DNA of 64,000 nt, taken from positions 62,001 to 126,000 of the forward strand of contig NZ_CP058552.1 of assembly GCF_013401555.1 (NCBI RefSeq). The letters are read 5' to 3'. The DNA is from Paenibacillus sp. E222. GTDB lineage: Bacteria > Bacillota > Bacilli > Paenibacillales > Paenibacillaceae. Below are positions 63,880 through 64,000 of the stretch, piece by piece. The notes beneath the pieces were generated by a model. The model did not search any database. It worked only from the letters and a program-made list of their open reading frames with translations, and was not told where the DNA came from. Numbering within the stretch: position 1 is the stretch's first letter; the number at the start of each line of letters is the position of its first letter. The position numbers and the translations under genes were made by a program.

Positions 63880-64000
63880 TTATTTCGCCTCCCGGCGAGC
63901 TTTTTTGTAGTCCCGTCCCATCCGGTCAGCAGCCGCAATGGCAGCAGCCACTTCAGGAACAGTAATCGGGAACGGCATGGCGTGAATGGATTCTTCCGGA
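63880..64000 (-). CDS. gldA: C-terminal end of probable glycerol dehydrogenase (start outside window)
   Basis: Only the last 39 codons are visible, ending TAA at 63880-63882. The text ESIHAMPFPITVPEVAAAIAAADRMG resembles the C-terminus of GldA-type enzymes (ETIHNxPFxVTPE... AADALG). GldA oxidises glycerol to dihydroxyacetone with NAD, the substrate of the next gene. The identification is from a short segment plus context. Confidence 0.65.
   Translation of the reverse strand, partial: PEESIHAMPFPITVPEVAAAIAAADRMGRDYKKARREAK

Noticed and set aside
1..64000. tRNA or rRNA genes
   Set aside because: No cloverleaf with a GTTCRANYC-type T arm and CCA-like end, and no rRNA core sequence, was noticed on either strand.

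Overview
The window looks like chromosome of a Paenibacillus (Bacillota). The evidence is Firmicutes-type Shine-Dalgarno sites (AGGAGG 6-9 nt before the start), GTG/TTG starts, intrinsic terminators after many genes, spore-surface collagen-like/DUF4183 proteins, and a cyclodextrin glucanotransferase of the P. macerans type beside a maltodextrin ABC importer. This is my reading of content and style; no database was searched.

Layout. (1) 1-2545: a bacteriocin-type ABC exporter (two FtsX-like permeases and an ATPase). The second permease has an in-frame stop and the ATPase is frameshifted. (2) 2546-7812: a decayed, shuffled island. It holds a WXG-EndoU toxin with a probable immunity gene, a second 73-bp scrap of the same toxin domain, a fragment of what is probably a PLD/DEAD/DUF3427 helicase, orphan small proteins, a GNAT gene and a 35-bp repeat flanking the toxin locus. 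(3) 7813-11154: candidate spore-surface proteins (Lys/His/Tyr-tailed protein, stand-alone DUF4183 protein, collagen-like DUF4183 protein) plus a PadR/membrane-protein pair. (4) 11348-17107: small lipoproteins, an ATP-grasp protein, VOC, DinB, an RCC1/stalk-domain secreted protein and a stand-alone AbiC-like phage-defence candidate. (5) 17296-38613: carbohydrate block. It has a GH2 enzyme, a GH13_20 neopullulanase/cyclomaltodextrinase, CGTase, an MFS transporter, the mdxEFG importer and its LacI regulator. Embedded in it is a three-gene operon (esterase, BtrH-like acyltransferase fused to an acyl carrier protein, AMP-ligase). (6) 38738-54869: SDR/TetR pair, TelA/VWA/membrane operon, Uma2 nuclease, GH127 with a divergent AraC regulator, GNAT, butanediol-type dehydrogenase with a divergent LysR regulator, chemoreceptor, and an ECF sigma factor with its regulator. 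(7) 55364-64000: a frameshifted amino-acid permease, GNATs, a DUF1801 protein, a zinc-ribbon protein, AlaX-type tRNA editing, fused DhaK-DhaL, and the end of a glycerol dehydrogenase.

How genes work together. CGTase acts outside the cell on starch. MdxEFG imports the products (no ATPase is encoded here). The cytoplasmic neopullulanase/CDase cleaves them. The LacI protein probably acts through three CAAACGTTTG sites, and a cre-like site precedes CGTase. gldA and dhaKL form a glycerol-to-DHAP route.

Most unusual observations. A ~110-nt hairpin element occurs twice (57762-57872 and 61923-62035) with an identical 17-nt internal segment and at least one compensatory base change. The BtrH-ACP operon encodes activation, carrier and transfer functions together. 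Related ACAACC/GGTTGT hairpins sit at the amylolytic promoters. Reading-frame breaks recur; two lie in homopolymers and may be sequencing errors.
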